Shown one piece after another: positions 5,734 to 5,914 of a stretch of DNA of 5,914 nucleotides. The stretch is taken from positions 1 to 5,914 of the forward strand of contig JACCSC010000049.1 in the NCBI GenBank assembly GCA_013813215.1, read 5' to 3'. The stretch's first letter is position 1. Each line of letters opens with the position of its first letter. Source of the stretch: Geodermatophilaceae bacterium. GTDB lineage: Bacteria; Actinomycetota; Actinomycetes; Mycobacteriales; Geodermatophilaceae. The position numbers were made by a program, and so were the translations under genes. The notes under the pieces are model-generated. The model had not been told where the DNA came from, did no database searches, and worked only from the letters and a program-made list of their open reading frames with translations.

Positions 5734-5914
5734 GGCGCCAGCATCTCGGCGGTCACGCTGGACTCGGTGTCCGGAATGCCCAGATCAGCGGCGCGCTTGT
5801 CGGCCAGCGCGAGCAGCCGCCGGATCCGGCCCGCGACGGCATCCTTGGTCATCGGCGGGTCGGCCAGGGAGCCGAGTTCCTCCAGCGAGGCCTGCCCGTG
5901 CTCGAGTCGGAGCC
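5730..5914 (-). CDS. whiA: DNA-binding protein WhiA, C-terminal fragment (5' end outside window)
   Basis: The last 60 codons are present, reading from the window edge (first full codon 5912-5910) to TGA at 5730-5732. The sequence contains EHGQASLEELGSLADPPMTK, DAVAGRIRRLLALADKRAAD and LGIPDTESSV. This matches the conserved WhiA C-terminal helix-turn-helix, where a Leu-rich helix, LADPPMTKDAV and GRIRRLL are hallmarks. WhiA is an actinobacterial and Gram-positive DNA-binding protein, essential for sporulation septation in Streptomyces, with an N-terminal LAGLIDADG-like domain (not in this window). Its stop overlaps the start of the next gene by four bases (GTGA). In many actinobacteria whiA follows the genes for UvrC, RapZ and YvcK-type protein; that would be expected beyond the window end. 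Confidence 0.96.
   Translation of the reverse strand, partial: LRLEHGQASLEELGSLADPPMTKDAVAGRIRRLLALADKRAADLGIPDTESSVTAEMLAP

Overview
The window is very GC-rich, with strong G/C bias at third codon positions, GTG starts and tightly packed genes. It carries the 3' end of whiA and an LdtMt2-type L,D-transpeptidase, which points to an actinobacterium. I cannot name the genus from sequence alone. No RNA genes, CRISPR arrays, insertion sequences or prophage genes are visible.

Layout. (1) 3-838, plus strand: two VOC (glyoxalase/bleomycin-resistance fold) genes. The first is cut by the window edge and the second has a one-base frameshift. (2) 854-2089, minus strand: an intact lipoprotein L,D-transpeptidase with two Ig-like domains and a YkuD catalytic domain. 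(3) 2090-2334: a 245-bp divergent intergenic region with two perfect inverted repeats and a possible ECF-type promoter. (4) 2335-3105, plus strand: a membrane protein with a Pro/Ser/Thr-rich external tail. (5) 3109-4725, minus strand: a SigE-family ECF sigma factor and an overlapping single-pass membrane protein, a probable sigma-linked regulator. (6) 4944-5914, minus strand: the end of whiA, a 155-aa conserved-type protein coupled to it by a GTGA overlap, and a small membrane protein.

The minus-strand genes from whiA to 3109 run in one direction and may form one or two transcription units: whiA and the 155-aa protein, possibly the small membrane protein, then sigma factor and membrane regulator. 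The transpeptidase and the tailed membrane protein are divergently transcribed and both belong to the cell envelope, so shared control from the central intergenic region is plausible.

The most striking observation is that four genes are each broken by a single-base-scale lesion: frameshifts in the second VOC gene, the sigma-linked membrane protein and the small membrane protein, and an in-frame TGA between the two DNA-binding regions of the sigma factor. The reading frames on both sides of every lesion still look like good protein. The three indels lie in or beside short G/C runs. Sequencing or assembly error is the simplest explanation; very recent gene decay is the alternative. I found no convincing new defence or mobile system.
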